Of a stretch of 64,000 nt of DNA, positions 51,777 to 60,802 are shown one piece after another. This DNA is from Duncaniella freteri (GTDB lineage: Bacteria; Bacteroidota; Bacteroidia; Bacteroidales; Muribaculaceae). Positions within the stretch are counted from its first letter, which is position 1. Every line of letters starts with the position of its first letter. The stretch spans positions 1,178,001 to 1,242,000 of the forward strand of contig NZ_SJSA01000001.1 of NCBI RefSeq assembly GCF_004766125.1, in the 5' to 3' direction. A program made the position numbers and the translations under genes. The notes under the pieces were generated by a model. The model made no database searches. It was not told where the DNA came from and saw nothing but the letters and a program-made list of their open reading frames with translations.

Positions 51777-53261
51777 TTAACGTTCGTACTGCGGCATGTC
51801 GTTGAAGCTCAATACATTCTCCGGAACCGGCATGATGTAGCGCAGGTCGTTGGCGGGGAGGGTCCAGGTGCCTTCGCTCCCGGCGGAATGGGTGATGGTC
51901 TTGGCAAACCATGACTCGCGGTTGAGACGCTTGAGGTCGATGAGGCGGGTGAGCCCTACGAAAGCAAACTCCTTGCGACGCTCGTCGATCACCATCTTAA
52001 GCACCTCATCCTTGGAATAGGTGGTGGGGAAATGCACGTTGTTCTTGATGCGCATATCGCGGAGCTTATCGAGATGGGCGAGAGCCTTGTCCTTGTCGCC
52101 TACGCGTGCCTCGCACTCGGCAGCTATGAGAAGTACTTCCGGGGTTGAGAAGCCGATGTTCATCTCTATGTAGGGTGCGAAGATGGTGTAGCCGGGGAAG
52201 CGGTTGGGCTCATTGCCCGGACGTGTGTATGGGTCGAACTGGTCCTTGGAGAAGAAGAGCGACATGCGCATGTCCTCGCCGTCGGCAGGGAGATTGCGTG
52301 CAAATGTCTCAAGCAGGTCCTCGCTGGCAGCTACGCTCTTGAACAGATTGCTTGTGCCGTTGAGCACGCGGGTGTATACATTCTCCAGGTTCTTGTGCTC
52401 GTCGGGGAACTCCTCACCGGAGTCGTCGGCAGCGACGAGACGTCCCCATTGGCCGTTGATGGCTTTGTAGTCCTTGTAGTCGAGCAGTTTGTCGTTCAGT
52501 TCGAGTGACGAGTTGGCGTTGGACAGTGCTTCCTTGTAGTTGCCCATGTAAAGGTACATGCGTGAAAGGAAGGCGTATCCCACACTTCTGTTGGGGTCGA
52601 ATGTGGTGGCGGTGGTCTCCGCGAGGTAGTTGTCAACAGCATCCCTCAGGTCGCTTTCGATCTGGCTGTAGACTGTTGCGACCGATGCGCGGGGATACCG
52701 TTCTCCGGTGATCTCCTCGCTGAGCACCAGGGGTACGCCGTAGTCCGACCCGGCTGTCGCAGGGTCATAATGGTTGGCATAGAGGTTGACAAGGTTGAGA
52801 TACTCGAAAGCACGCCCTACGAGAGCCTCGCCGTAGAGCTTGCGACGTTCGAAATCAGTGCCCCCCTCTGATGTCAGCACATTGTTGATCACGGCATTGT
52901 AGGTGAATATGTTACCATAGGCATTTTCCCATATGTTGTCGGAGTTGCCCGGAGTGAATACCTGTCCGTGCTCGAATGAGTAGAGGTTCTTGAAGTGCTC
53001 CGACTTGTTGTAGTACTCAAAGAGATCGAAGCCGGGGAAAGTGCCTTTTTCCACGAACTGCACGTCGTCGGTGATCATCGAGGGGTACACGTCGAGCGCG
53101 CGGTAGAGCGACTGGTCGTTCATCAGCTGCTCATAGTCGGCATATTTTTCAGGGATTGTGAATCCTTTGGGCTGTATGTCAAGCCAGTCATCGCATGATG
53201 ACATGCTCATAAGGAGCGAGAGTCCGCAAGTTGCAGTTACGAATATTTTGTTGTATTTCAT
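51777..53261 (-). CDS. RagB/SusD-family surface lipoprotein (494 aa)
   Basis: Lipobox MSSC with Cys23 followed by DDWLDIQPKG, the classical SusD opening. The helix ALVGRAFEYLNLVNLYANHYDP, GVPLVLSE and the C-terminal VIDERRKEFAFVGLTRLIDLKRLNR are family signatures. It binds the substrate at the surface and closes the adjoining SusC barrel. It lies 11 bp after the SusC gene on the same transcript. The ligand is unknown; this type is shorter than typical starch SusD. Confidence 0.95.
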   Translation of the reverse strand: MKYNKIFVTATCGLSLLMSMSSCDDWLDIQPKGFTIPEKYADYEQLMNDQSLYRALDVYPSMITDDVQFVEKGTFPGFDLFEYYNKSEHFKNLYSFEHGQVFTPGNSDNIWENAYGNIFTYNAVINNVLTSEGGTDFERRKLYGEALVGRAFEYLNLVNLYANHYDPATAGSDYGVPLVLSEEITGERYPRASVATVYSQIESDLRDAVDNYLAETTATTFDPNRSVGYAFLSRMYLYMGNYKEALSNANSSLELNDKLLDYKDYKAINGQWGRLVAADDSGEEFPDEHKNLENVYTRVLNGTSNLFKSVAASEDLLETFARNLPADGEDMRMSLFFSKDQFDPYTRPGNEPNRFPGYTIFAPYIEMNIGFSTPEVLLIAAECEARVGDKDKALAHLDKLRDMRIKNNVHFPTTYSKDEVLKMVIDERRKEFAFVGLTRLIDLKRLNRESWFAKTITHSAGSEGTWTLPANDLRYIMPVPENVLSFNDMPQYER

Positions 53262-53272
53262 TGTTCGTTGGA

Positions 53273-56200
53273 TTAGAAGTTAGCTGAGATGCCTATTGTG
53301 TAAGTTGGTGGTACGTGGTAACCGCGTGACGGAGTGAGGGATGTTCCGGTCCATACTTCGGGATCGAGGTTGTTCTTGTTGGCAGCCCAGTACCAGAGGT
53401 TCTGTATTTGGAGGTCGACGCGCAGACCCTGGAGGTATGCCTTGCTGATCCACTGGCGTGGGAACGAGTAGCCCACGATGAGGTTGCGAAGCTTGATGTA
53501 GTCACCCTTTTCGATATGTTTGTCTGCCGCGCTCCACAGGTACTCCGAGTTGGTGTTGCCTGTGCCGTAGATAAATGCAGGTGCCATATCGGGATCGTTC
53601 TCGTCGCCAGGGTTCTGCCAGAAGTGCATGCGGTCACGGTCAAGAATGCCGGTGTAGTTAAGTGTCGGCATACGGTTCCACACGTAGCTTGCAGCTACAT
53701 CGCGGAGCTTGTGGCCTCCGTAATATACAAACATGAATTCGAGGTTGAATCCCCTCCATGTGAGACGGTTGGTAAGTGCTGCGGAGTAGGGGGGATTGGT
53801 GGTGCCTGACCATACGAGGTCGTCGGCCTCAAGATCGCGGTAGGAGCTTACCACTGTTCCGTCCTTTTTGTAGGCAGTGGGGAATCCGTTGCTGTCGAGT
53901 CCGGCATAGCGGATGGAATAGAGCGAACTCATAGGCTTCCCCTCACGGTTCTGCGGGCTATAGAAATAGTCTATGGCTGAAGTGCCGGAGTTCTCGATAT
54001 TGGTCAGTTTGTTCTTGTTGTAGCTGAACACGAGGCTGCTGGTCCATTCGAAGTCACGGTTGGTGTAGTTGATGCTGTTGAGGGTCACTTCCACGCCGCG
54101 GTTGTACATTGATCCGTAGTTGAGCAGGAGCGATCCCCATCCTGATGTGGGATCGGTCTGACGGTTGCCCAACAGGTCGTCGGTATTCTTTGAATAGTAC
54201 TCGATAGAACCGTTGATGCGGCTGTTGAGAACGCTGAAGTCAACACCGAGATTTATCACCTTGGTCTTTTCCCAGCGCAGAGCGGGGTTGGGAGGTGTGG
54301 TGATGTAGGAATAGAAGTCGTTGGTGAATGAGTTGGGGCGAGAGCTTGTCTGTGCGATCATGAAAGGTCCGCTGTTCTTTGCCACGTTACCGTTGATACC
54401 GTAGGTGGCACGGAGCGAGAGGCGGTTGACCCAGTTCCAGTTTTTGAGCGCGTGATATTGCAGACCGGCTGACCATAGGGGCTTGTTCTGCCATTTCGGG
54501 TCGGTGCCGAATAGGTTGGACTTGTCGACACGTATGCTGCCTGTAGCGGTGATAAGATTGTTGTAGGTGTAGGATGCATTGGCGTAGAATGACACGAAGC
54601 GGTTCTCGGAGGACGAGAAGCTGTCGTAGGGTCCGGAATAGTAATAGTTTCCGGAGGTTGACTCGGTGCCGTTTACGGCTTGTCCCAGGTTGAGTTCGTT
54701 GATGTACTTGAATGCGAGAGTTGTGTCATCGTAGCCCCATTTGTTGAGGACGGTGCCGTCGGATGTCACTTTGCGCCTCTCGGCACCGGCTATTGCCTGC
54801 ACGTCGTGAATATCGGCAAACTGACGGTTGAAGTTCAGCTGCGCACGCATTGTGTAAGAATTTTTTCTGGTCCAGGTTTCTTTCAGTTTGCCGCCCTTAG
54901 GTATATGGTTGGTGACTGTGCCGTCGGGGCTGATGACAGTGGCGTTGTTGATCTCCGACTTTACTTCACGCGACTCCATTTTGGAGTAGTTCTTTGAGTA
55001 GGAGTTTGTGCTCTCGTTCTGGTACATAAGGTCGAGGTTGAGCCCTTGGATTATGTTGAAGCGAACGTTGAGATTTATGTTCTGATATTTGCTTTGGCTG
55101 TAGTAATGTTTCTTGTCATCTTCGTTGACAGGGATGAATGTCTCGTCGAGAAGTCCGAGCGAGTTGAGGCGGTCGATCTCGCGCTGGTTCTTTCCGCTGT
55201 ACCATTGTGCGGGTGTGCCGTCCTCGTTGTAGAGCATCTTGTAGGAGGCACCGCTGTAGAGATAGCTGTATCCGGTGAAGCCGTTGTCATAGTCGGCTTT
55301 TGTGTTGCTCTGTATAAGTCCGAGGTTGACACGCATCCATTTGAAGAAGTCGAACTGGTTCTTGAGGTTGAAGCCTATACGGTCGTCGGACTGGGCCTTC
55401 TCGTAGGGGTAGTTCTTCTGATAGTTGGCAGAGAGGGCATATTTGTATATGCCAGAGCCGCCGCTGAATGATATGTTGTGCTGCTGCACCATCTGGTTGC
55501 TTCTCACGTAGCGGTCCTTGAACTGGTCGTAGTTGTTGAGACCGCGGTAATGGTTCATGCGTTCGTTGTACTCGGATTCGGTGATGCGTCCGGCATCATA
55601 GTCGTAAAGAATCTCGTACACCTCGTTCATGGGAGTATTGGCGGTGAGAGGGTTATAGGCTGAGTGAGGATACTTGAAGAGTGTTTCCTGAAGGTCGACA
55701 AGCTCAGCACTTGTGGTGAGGTTGAGGTAGTCGCGATCGGGTAGCGGAGTGAATTTCATGCTGCCGTTGTAGCTTACCTTGGTGCGTCCTTCCTCGCCTG
55801 AGCGGGTGGTGATGACAATGACGCCGTTGGCGGAGCGTGCACCGTAGATTGATGCAGCTGTCGCGTCCTTAAGGACGGTCACGTTGACAATATCCGCTGG
55901 GTTGATGGCTGCAAGGTCTCCTTCGTAGGGGATGCCGTCGACCACATACAGAGGTGTTTTTGTTCCGCTGATGGTGGATACGCCACGGATTTCAGGTGTG
56001 CCGCCGTTGACAGTTTTCATGCCGGCTACCATACCCTCAAGGCGTGCCATGATACCGGTCTGGAGCTTGCCCTGAAGTTTTTCGGGGGTCACTACGGTGA
56101 ATGATCCGCTTGCGCGCTCCTTTGAAAGAGTCTGGTAACCGGTCACAATTACCTCGCTCATCATGGTGGCGTTGGGCGAGAGGGTCACGTCGATGGGGCG

Positions 56201-56743
56201 AGAGGTGTTTGCCTCGGTGAGCTCCATCGAGAACGGTGTCATGCCGACATACTGCACTGTGAGCACAGGGTTGTCGCTGTTGACCTTGATTGAGAAATTG
56301 CCGTCAATGTCGGTGACAGTGCCAGTGCCTGTAGCTGCTCCCGAGCCTTTGACATTTATTATGGCTCCTGTGAGCGGTTCACCCTCGTTGTCTTTGACGT
56401 TTCCGGTGATTGTGCGTGAGAGGCGCACCGGAGTCTCGCGTCCGATGGTGACGATGTTATTATTGATGCTGTAGGGCTCCCCTATCTTGGCTGCTACCTG
56501 CTTGATGGCTTCGCTTGCAGCCTGTCCGGAGACTTTAAGTGTGATCTTTGGCCACTTTCGGGCAGTCTCGCTTTTGTATACGATGTTCAGTCCCGATTGT
56601 TTCTCGATTTCTTTCAACACCTGCTCGGCGGATTGCTCGATGCAGTTGAGCGTTATTTTGGTGTCAGGCGACGACGCAGCCATGGCTGCGAAGCAATAGA
56701 GCGACACTGCAACGCACATGATGGTTGTTAATAACTTCCTCAT
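53273..56743 (-). CDS. SusC-type TonB-dependent transporter with STN domain (1156 aa)
   Basis: After a signal peptide (about 1-23) comes an STN domain (about 30-108: INCIEQ-like LNCIEQSAEQVLKEIEKQSG, then IGEPYSINNNIVTIGRE), which reports substrate to an anti-sigma factor. Then follow the carboxypeptidase-like domain (about 115-200), the plug (215-330 with ASIYGARSANGVIVITTRSG) and the barrel ending in GISANF. FecR (56842-58011) lies just upstream on the same strand, so this receptor probably controls the ECF sigma factor at 58177. SusD follows by 11 bp. Confidence 0.96.
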   Translation of the reverse strand: MRKLLTTIMCVAVSLYCFAAMAASSPDTKITLNCIEQSAEQVLKEIEKQSGLNIVYKSETARKWPKITLKVSGQAASEAIKQVAAKIGEPYSINNNIVTIGRETPVRLSRTITGNVKDNEGEPLTGAIINVKGSGAATGTGTVTDIDGNFSIKVNSDNPVLTVQYVGMTPFSMELTEANTSRPIDVTLSPNATMMSEVIVTGYQTLSKERASGSFTVVTPEKLQGKLQTGIMARLEGMVAGMKTVNGGTPEIRGVSTISGTKTPLYVVDGIPYEGDLAAINPADIVNVTVLKDATAASIYGARSANGVIVITTRSGEEGRTKVSYNGSMKFTPLPDRDYLNLTTSAELVDLQETLFKYPHSAYNPLTANTPMNEVYEILYDYDAGRITESEYNERMNHYRGLNNYDQFKDRYVRSNQMVQQHNISFSGGSGIYKYALSANYQKNYPYEKAQSDDRIGFNLKNQFDFFKWMRVNLGLIQSNTKADYDNGFTGYSYLYSGASYKMLYNEDGTPAQWYSGKNQREIDRLNSLGLLDETFIPVNEDDKKHYYSQSKYQNINLNVRFNIIQGLNLDLMYQNESTNSYSKNYSKMESREVKSEINNATVISPDGTVTNHIPKGGKLKETWTRKNSYTMRAQLNFNRQFADIHDVQAIAGAERRKVTSDGTVLNKWGYDDTTLAFKYINELNLGQAVNGTESTSGNYYYSGPYDSFSSSENRFVSFYANASYTYNNLITATGSIRVDKSNLFGTDPKWQNKPLWSAGLQYHALKNWNWVNRLSLRATYGINGNVAKNSGPFMIAQTSSRPNSFTNDFYSYITTPPNPALRWEKTKVINLGVDFSVLNSRINGSIEYYSKNTDDLLGNRQTDPTSGWGSLLLNYGSMYNRGVEVTLNSINYTNRDFEWTSSLVFSYNKNKLTNIENSGTSAIDYFYSPQNREGKPMSSLYSIRYAGLDSNGFPTAYKKDGTVVSSYRDLEADDLVWSGTTNPPYSAALTNRLTWRGFNLEFMFVYYGGHKLRDVAASYVWNRMPTLNYTGILDRDRMHFWQNPGDENDPDMAPAFIYGTGNTNSEYLWSAADKHIEKGDYIKLRNLIVGYSFPRQWISKAYLQGLRVDLQIQNLWYWAANKNNLDPEVWTGTSLTPSRGYHVPPTYTIGISANF

Positions 56744-56841
56744 ACAGTTGAGTTTAATAATGATTGATTTTGAATAGATTGGTTTTGATGTATTGTCTAT
56801 GTGTGTGGTGGCGGGATGTTGCTCTCGCCATTACATGAGAG

Positions 56842-58011
56842 TCACGGAGCCACTATTATGGTATTGCCATCGGCAGTGATGGTGAGCCCTGTGATGACCG
56901 ACAGTGATTCGATGGTGGGTGTCAGGGTTTCATACCTGTTGAAGCTGCCTGTTATTTCTATCTGAGAGAACTCTTCATCGCTGAATCTTATATCCATATT
57001 ATACCATTTCCCTATCACTGACATGAGCTTTTCGAGAGTCCAGTCGGTGAAGTCGATCCTTCCGGTGTTCCATGCCTCGTAAGGGGTGACATCGACCTCG
57101 CTTACAGTTATCGTCCCGTCGGCTATTTCCGCTCCTTCTCCTGGCTTAAGCATAAGTTCGCCGGAAGTGGGTGTGGATATGCTGACACTGCCTTTGACGA
57201 GGACCACTTCGCAGCGGTCGTCTCCGGGTGCCGATACGTTGAACTCGGTGCCGTACACGGTGGTGGTGGCTGTCGATGTATGGACTGTGAATCGGCTTAC
57301 ATCGCTCTTTGCCACCATGAAATAAGCTTCGCCTTCGAGATACACATCCCTGGAGTCGTTGTCAAACCTCTCGGGATATATAATCCGGGTGTTGCTGCCG
57401 AGATGAACCACAGAGCCGTCGGGAAGTGTCAGCCAAAATTCCTTGTCGTAATATGTGGTGACTTTGGTGGCACTGAGCATGTCGGCGACCACATCTTTTT
57501 GCTCCGAATGGTGTCCGGTTGTCTCCTTTTTTCTGCTGACTGCAAATTTTTGAGTGGAGACAGCACTCCCTTTCTCTATTATGGCTCCTGACATCCCGCT
57601 TTTCTCGCACTTCTCGATGGCCAGAGATATCTCTTCGCTTATCATCGGCGGAGTGATATCCGGCGAGCTTTGTTTCAGATATATCGTCAGGCATGCCACC
57701 ACAGCTATCATGGCAGCTACGGATGTCCATATCCTTAATATTCTGAGGGAATGCCACTTTTTTCTATCGGGGGGGGTAATATTTTGAGCGTCAGATAGTT
57801 GTTTGACACGACGCCATGCCGAATCGACATCGAACCGTTCCATCTCTCGGATCTGGGATTCGATGTATTCGGGATCATTCATGCTATCGATGAATGCTTC
57901 CGACTCGTAGTCAGTATCCTTGGCTGGACGCTTGTCAGAAGAGGTGGCGTTGTCACCGTTGCCGGTCAGGCGGCTGAACAGTCGGTCGGAGTAAATGATT
58001 GGATCTTCCAT
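56842..58011 (-). CDS. FecR-type anti-sigma factor (389 aa)
   Basis: A cytoplasmic N-terminal part (1-92) that should bind the sigma factor, one membrane helix (about 93-113), then a FecR domain (about 185-290: EFWLTLPDGSVVHLGSNTRI and RDVYLEGEAYFMVAKSDV) and a C-terminal DUF4974-like end (WTLEKLMSVIGKWYNMDIRF). It receives the substrate signal from the STN domain of the SusC 98 bp downstream. The sigma gene is divergent, in contrast to the usual same-strand order. Confidence 0.92.
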   Translation of the reverse strand: MEDPIIYSDRLFSRLTGNGDNATSSDKRPAKDTDYESEAFIDSMNDPEYIESQIREMERFDVDSAWRRVKQLSDAQNITPPDRKKWHSLRILRIWTSVAAMIAVVACLTIYLKQSSPDITPPMISEEISLAIEKCEKSGMSGAIIEKGSAVSTQKFAVSRKKETTGHHSEQKDVVADMLSATKVTTYYDKEFWLTLPDGSVVHLGSNTRIIYPERFDNDSRDVYLEGEAYFMVAKSDVSRFTVHTSTATTTVYGTEFNVSAPGDDRCEVVLVKGSVSISTPTSGELMLKPGEGAEIADGTITVSEVDVTPYEAWNTGRIDFTDWTLEKLMSVIGKWYNMDIRFSDEEFSQIEITGSFNRYETLTPTIESLSVITGLTITADGNTIIVAP

Positions 58012-58128
58012 GGCTTTATGCTTCTATTATCCTATACAGGATTTTTAACCAAAAGTATTACTGAGAACAATAAAAAATGAATAATTTTTATCATTTTTAT
58101 GTAAATTGCCAATTATCCGGCTAAAAGT

Positions 58129-58159
58129 TTGCCTGAAAACAATATATTCCATACTTTTG
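58129..58159 (+). promoter_or_regulatory. ECF sigma gene promoter
   Basis: TTG (58129-58131), 20 bp, then TACTTTTG (58152-58159) fit the Bacteroidota consensus exactly. The TTG could be misread as a start codon of a longer sigma protein, but the promoter placement makes ATG 58177 the real start. On the other strand CAAAAGTA at 58050-58057 gives a -7 box TACTTTTG for fecR. Confidence 0.75.
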
Positions 58160-58176
58160 AGATTCAGTTTTTAGAC

Positions 58177-58695
58177 ATGGAAGATTATTTCCGGAAATAT
58201 TACCAGTCGTTGTGCTACTTTGCGTTGAATATGGTGCGTGATGGGGATCTATGCGAGGATATTGTGCAGGAGGTTTTTGTCAAGATCATTACGTCAGGCG
58301 TGGAGTTCGGTTCAGAGCTGCATTTCCGGCAATATGTCTATGCTGCTGTGCGCAACCAGTGTATCGACCATCTGAACGGGCTCAACGGTGGTCGCACAGT
58401 GACTCTCGGGGATGTTGAGCAGGTGGAGATACCCACGGCAGATGAGTGTGACAGGGCTATAGTCAGGGCGGAGATCATACGTATGGTGCGTGATGCCATC
58501 GACTCGCTGCCTCCGCGCTACCGGCAGGTGTTCCGTATGGCATATATAGACAAGATGAAGAGCGAGGATATTTCCGAGGCTCTCGGGATAAGTCTCAACA
58601 CCGTGAAAGTGATACGTCAGCGATCCAAAGTGCGCATGAGGGAACTGCTCAAGGATTTCTATCCGTTGCTTTTTATTTTTATCAATCAGATATAG
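58177..58695 (+). CDS. ECF-type RNA polymerase sigma factor (172 aa)
   Basis: Region 2 (about 5-70: YYQSLCYFALNMVRDGDLCE, DIVQEVFVKII) melts and binds the -10 box; region 4 (about 110-165: DSLPPRYRQVFRMAYIDKMK and SEDISEALGISLNTVKVIRQ) binds the -35. Start at 58177 (MEDYFRKYYQ) rather than a TTG 48 bp earlier, which is the -33 promoter box. It is expected to be held by the FecR product and to activate the divergent fecR-susC-susD operon. Confidence 0.93.
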   Translation: MEDYFRKYYQSLCYFALNMVRDGDLCEDIVQEVFVKIITSGVEFGSELHFRQYVYAAVRNQCIDHLNGLNGGRTVTLGDVEQVEIPTADECDRAIVRAEIIRMVRDAIDSLPPRYRQVFRMAYIDKMKSEDISEALGISLNTVKVIRQRSKVRMRELLKDFYPLLFIFINQI

Positions 58696-58724
58696 AGTGG
58701 GGTGCGTAACAGAAAAAAGGGCAT

Positions 58725-58756
58725 AAAAAAACGCTCCTTTCATCTGTGAAGGAACG
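58725..58756 (-). terminator. Terminator of the 35-codon gene
   Basis: On the minus strand CGTTCCTT (58756-58749) pairs with AAGGAGCG (58739-58732) with one G-U pair, followed by a run of seven Ts (58731-58725). It lies 46 bp after the stop at 58803. A 108-bp stretch to the sigma gene stop has nothing else. Confidence 0.8.
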
Positions 58757-58802
58757 CGCGGTTAGAGTGGTTTGGTTGACTTGCAGGTCGGATATCTCCG
58801 GC

Positions 58803-58910
58803 TTATTTCTCGTTTGCACGGTTAGCCTCATCGAGATAGACCTCGGCACGAGCCATGCAATAGCTGGCGGTGCGGTACAGTTTAGCTGCTTTCTTAAGAA
58901 TGTTAGTCAT
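58803..58910 (-). CDS. Small helical protein of unknown function (35 aa)
   Basis: An ATG at 58910 opens a 35-codon frame starting MTNILKKAAKLYRTASYCMA and ending DEANRANEK with TAA at 58803-58805. The product is predicted to be one amphipathic helix with a basic first half and an acidic second half. It is framed by a TACCTTTG promoter (58985-58992) and a strong intrinsic terminator (58725-58756), which is good evidence for a real transcript. It faces the sigma gene. Codon choice resembles the neighbours. No family is recognised; it could be a membrane- or ribosome-associated peptide, or a structural RNA with chance coding. Confidence 0.65.
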   Translation of the reverse strand: MTNILKKAAKLYRTASYCMARAEVYLDEANRANEK

Positions 58911-58984
58911 AATACAAATAATTAAAAAAACGAATCTTTTTTACCTTATCGATAACCTTCTGATCACTTATCTTAAAAACGCTG

Positions 58985-58992
58985 CAAAGGTA
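58985..58992 (-). promoter_or_regulatory. -7 box of the 35-codon gene
   Basis: On the minus strand 58992-58985 reads TACCTTTG followed by C, the strongest form of the Bacteroidota -7 box. No clear TTG is at the usual distance upstream. The leader to the ATG at 58910 is about 70 nt. Confidence 0.6.
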
Positions 58993-59108
58993 CAAAATGT
59001 TTTTGAATTATGTTATATAACATATAATTTTTTTGAGCAAGATTCGGTTTTTTCATATTTCCGGAGCTCAATGGCAGGACGCAGGACAACTCAAAAAGCC
59101 ACATCCGA

Positions 59109-59139
59109 TTGCTTAATATATTAATATTGCGTACCTTTG
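59109..59139 (+). promoter_or_regulatory. Promoter of the phosphoethanolamine-transferase-like gene
   Basis: TTG (59109-59111), 20 bp, then TACCTTTG (59132-59139) match the consensus. The leader to the ATG at 59225 is about 80 nt. The 58911-59224 region has only this and the opposing promoter at 58985-58992. Confidence 0.75.
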
Positions 59140-59224
59140 CAATAAATCCCTGTCCTGAACAGAATTGTAACAAGAATATCTTGATAAAATATTGCGGGAC
59201 ATCAGGGAATATACCAATTGAAAA

Positions 59225-60802
59225 ATGACACCAAGGTCGTCGGTTAAAGAGCCAGACATATATTATAATAAGACCAAAAGGATTCCGTACTTGTATTTTT
59301 GGGCAGGTACGGCATTGTTTTATTCGCTCATATTCACTACTGTCGACTTTATCGGCAATCCTTATTCGGGAGCTGCCGGATTTCTTAACCTGCTTATGCA
59401 ATGGTGTGTGGTGGCGGTCTCTGCCTCAGGAGTGATAGGGCTTATAGGCATAAACAGATATGTGTTTTCGGTGGCTTTTCCGGTGCTTATGGCCATGTCG
59501 GCGGCTTTGGGGTATTTTAAGCTGACTATGGGGGTGTCGTTGACACCGATGTGCATAGAGCTTGCATTGGTCAACAATCTGAATGTATGGGGCACGGTGA
59601 TGAGCGTGTGTCTTGCAATGTGCCTTGCCGTTTCTGTTGTCGCATCTGTCATAGCTGTGGTATGCCGATGGAGATATGTGGCTGACAGGCACCATGCCGT
59701 ATATGCGGCAGTCGCTGTTTTGATAATAGCGGGCGCGACACATGTAGCCCGCATAAAGGCTCCTGTGATTGGCAGGATGCCTTATGTGTTCTACTACTCT
59801 GTCAAGGACTATTGGGGCAACAGGACGGTGGTTCGGAATGAGAGGAGCACGTTTGACAACACCGGAGTCAGTGTGCCTGAAGTGTCCCCGGATGTGGTGG
59901 TAGTAATAGGGGAGTCCCTGAGGTCGGACCATGTGCCGATGAACGGTTATCACCGCAACACCATGCCGCGGTTGAGCCGTGACAGCAATCTCATATCATT
60001 TGCACATGTGTTTTCAGAGCCGTGGTGCACTCACACGAGTGTGCCCCGCATCATGACGCGTGCCGATTCCGCCAATCCTGATATCGCATATGAGGAACAG
60101 TCGTTCATCACCCTGTTCAAGAGGGCAGGGTATCACACGGTGTGGCTTTCGAATCAGGATTCCAATTCTACGTATGCCTACTTTATGCATGAGACAGATT
60201 CTCTCGTGATGGGAAATCCTGCCAAATCAATGTACAATTTTGATAAATGGCTGGATGTTGAGCTTGTTCCTGACATACATTCATTATTGAACAGCCACGC
60301 GGATAGGAAGAAGCTTATGGTGATACACAGCATAGGGTCGCATTGGTGGTACAGGTCACATTATCCCGATTCATTGGCTCTATTTAAGCCGGAGACTGAC
60401 AGCAGGGTGATATCGGAGCTTTCTCGTGAGCAGATAATCAATTCCTACGATAATACTATCCTGGCTACGGACGACTTTTTGGGTAAGGTGATCGATTGTC
60501 TCAGAGACAGGAATGCCGTGCTTATATACATATCCGACCATGGCGAGGCGTTGGGTGAGGAAGGGAATTATCTGCATGCAAATGATTTCCCGGAATTGCA
60601 TAACCCGGCTTGCCTTGTGTGGTGTTCGGAGAGATACGCCCGACTGTATCCTCATCGGGTATATGCGTTGGAGAGGAACAGAGCCATGGACTGGTCGACG
60701 GATGCCATATTCCATTCTGTAGCGGATGCCGCCGGCATGGAAAGTGACGCGGTGGTAAGTAACCAAAGTTTTTTCAGCTATGAAGAGGGTAGGATGGATT
60801 GA
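59225..60802 (+). CDS. EptA-like phosphoethanolamine transferase (525 aa)
   Basis: Five membrane helices (about 22-42, 55-78, 80-98, 120-147, 158-176) precede a periplasmic alkaline-phosphatase-fold domain from about 220. VVVVIGESLRSDHVPMNGYH contains metal ligand E230; the nucleophile is T269 or T271 in EPWCTHTSVPRIMT; D438 and H439 in YISDHGEALGEEG bind the second metal. This set belongs to lipid phosphoethanolamine transferases, which decorate lipid A or glycans and lower sensitivity to cationic peptides. The target here is not known. It overlaps an acyltransferase gene by 23 bp, hinting at one envelope-modification unit. Confidence 0.85.
   Translation: MTPRSSVKEPDIYYNKTKRIPYLYFWAGTALFYSLIFTTVDFIGNPYSGAAGFLNLLMQWCVVAVSASGVIGLIGINRYVFSVAFPVLMAMSAALGYFKLTMGVSLTPMCIELALVNNLNVWGTVMSVCLAMCLAVSVVASVIAVVCRWRYVADRHHAVYAAVAVLIIAGATHVARIKAPVIGRMPYVFYYSVKDYWGNRTVVRNERSTFDNTGVSVPEVSPDVVVVIGESLRSDHVPMNGYHRNTMPRLSRDSNLISFAHVFSEPWCTHTSVPRIMTRADSANPDIAYEEQSFITLFKRAGYHTVWLSNQDSNSTYAYFMHETDSLVMGNPAKSMYNFDKWLDVELVPDIHSLLNSHADRKKLMVIHSIGSHWWYRSHYPDSLALFKPETDSRVISELSREQIINSYDNTILATDDFLGKVIDCLRDRNAVLIYISDHGEALGEEGNYLHANDFPELHNPACLVWCSERYARLYPHRVYALERNRAMDWSTDAIFHSVADAAGMESDAVVSNQSFFSYEEGRMD

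Noticed and set aside
58129..58176. Upstream TTG start of the ECF sigma factor
   Set aside because: The TTG and TACTTTTG in this stretch form the promoter, so the extension would not be transcribed fully.
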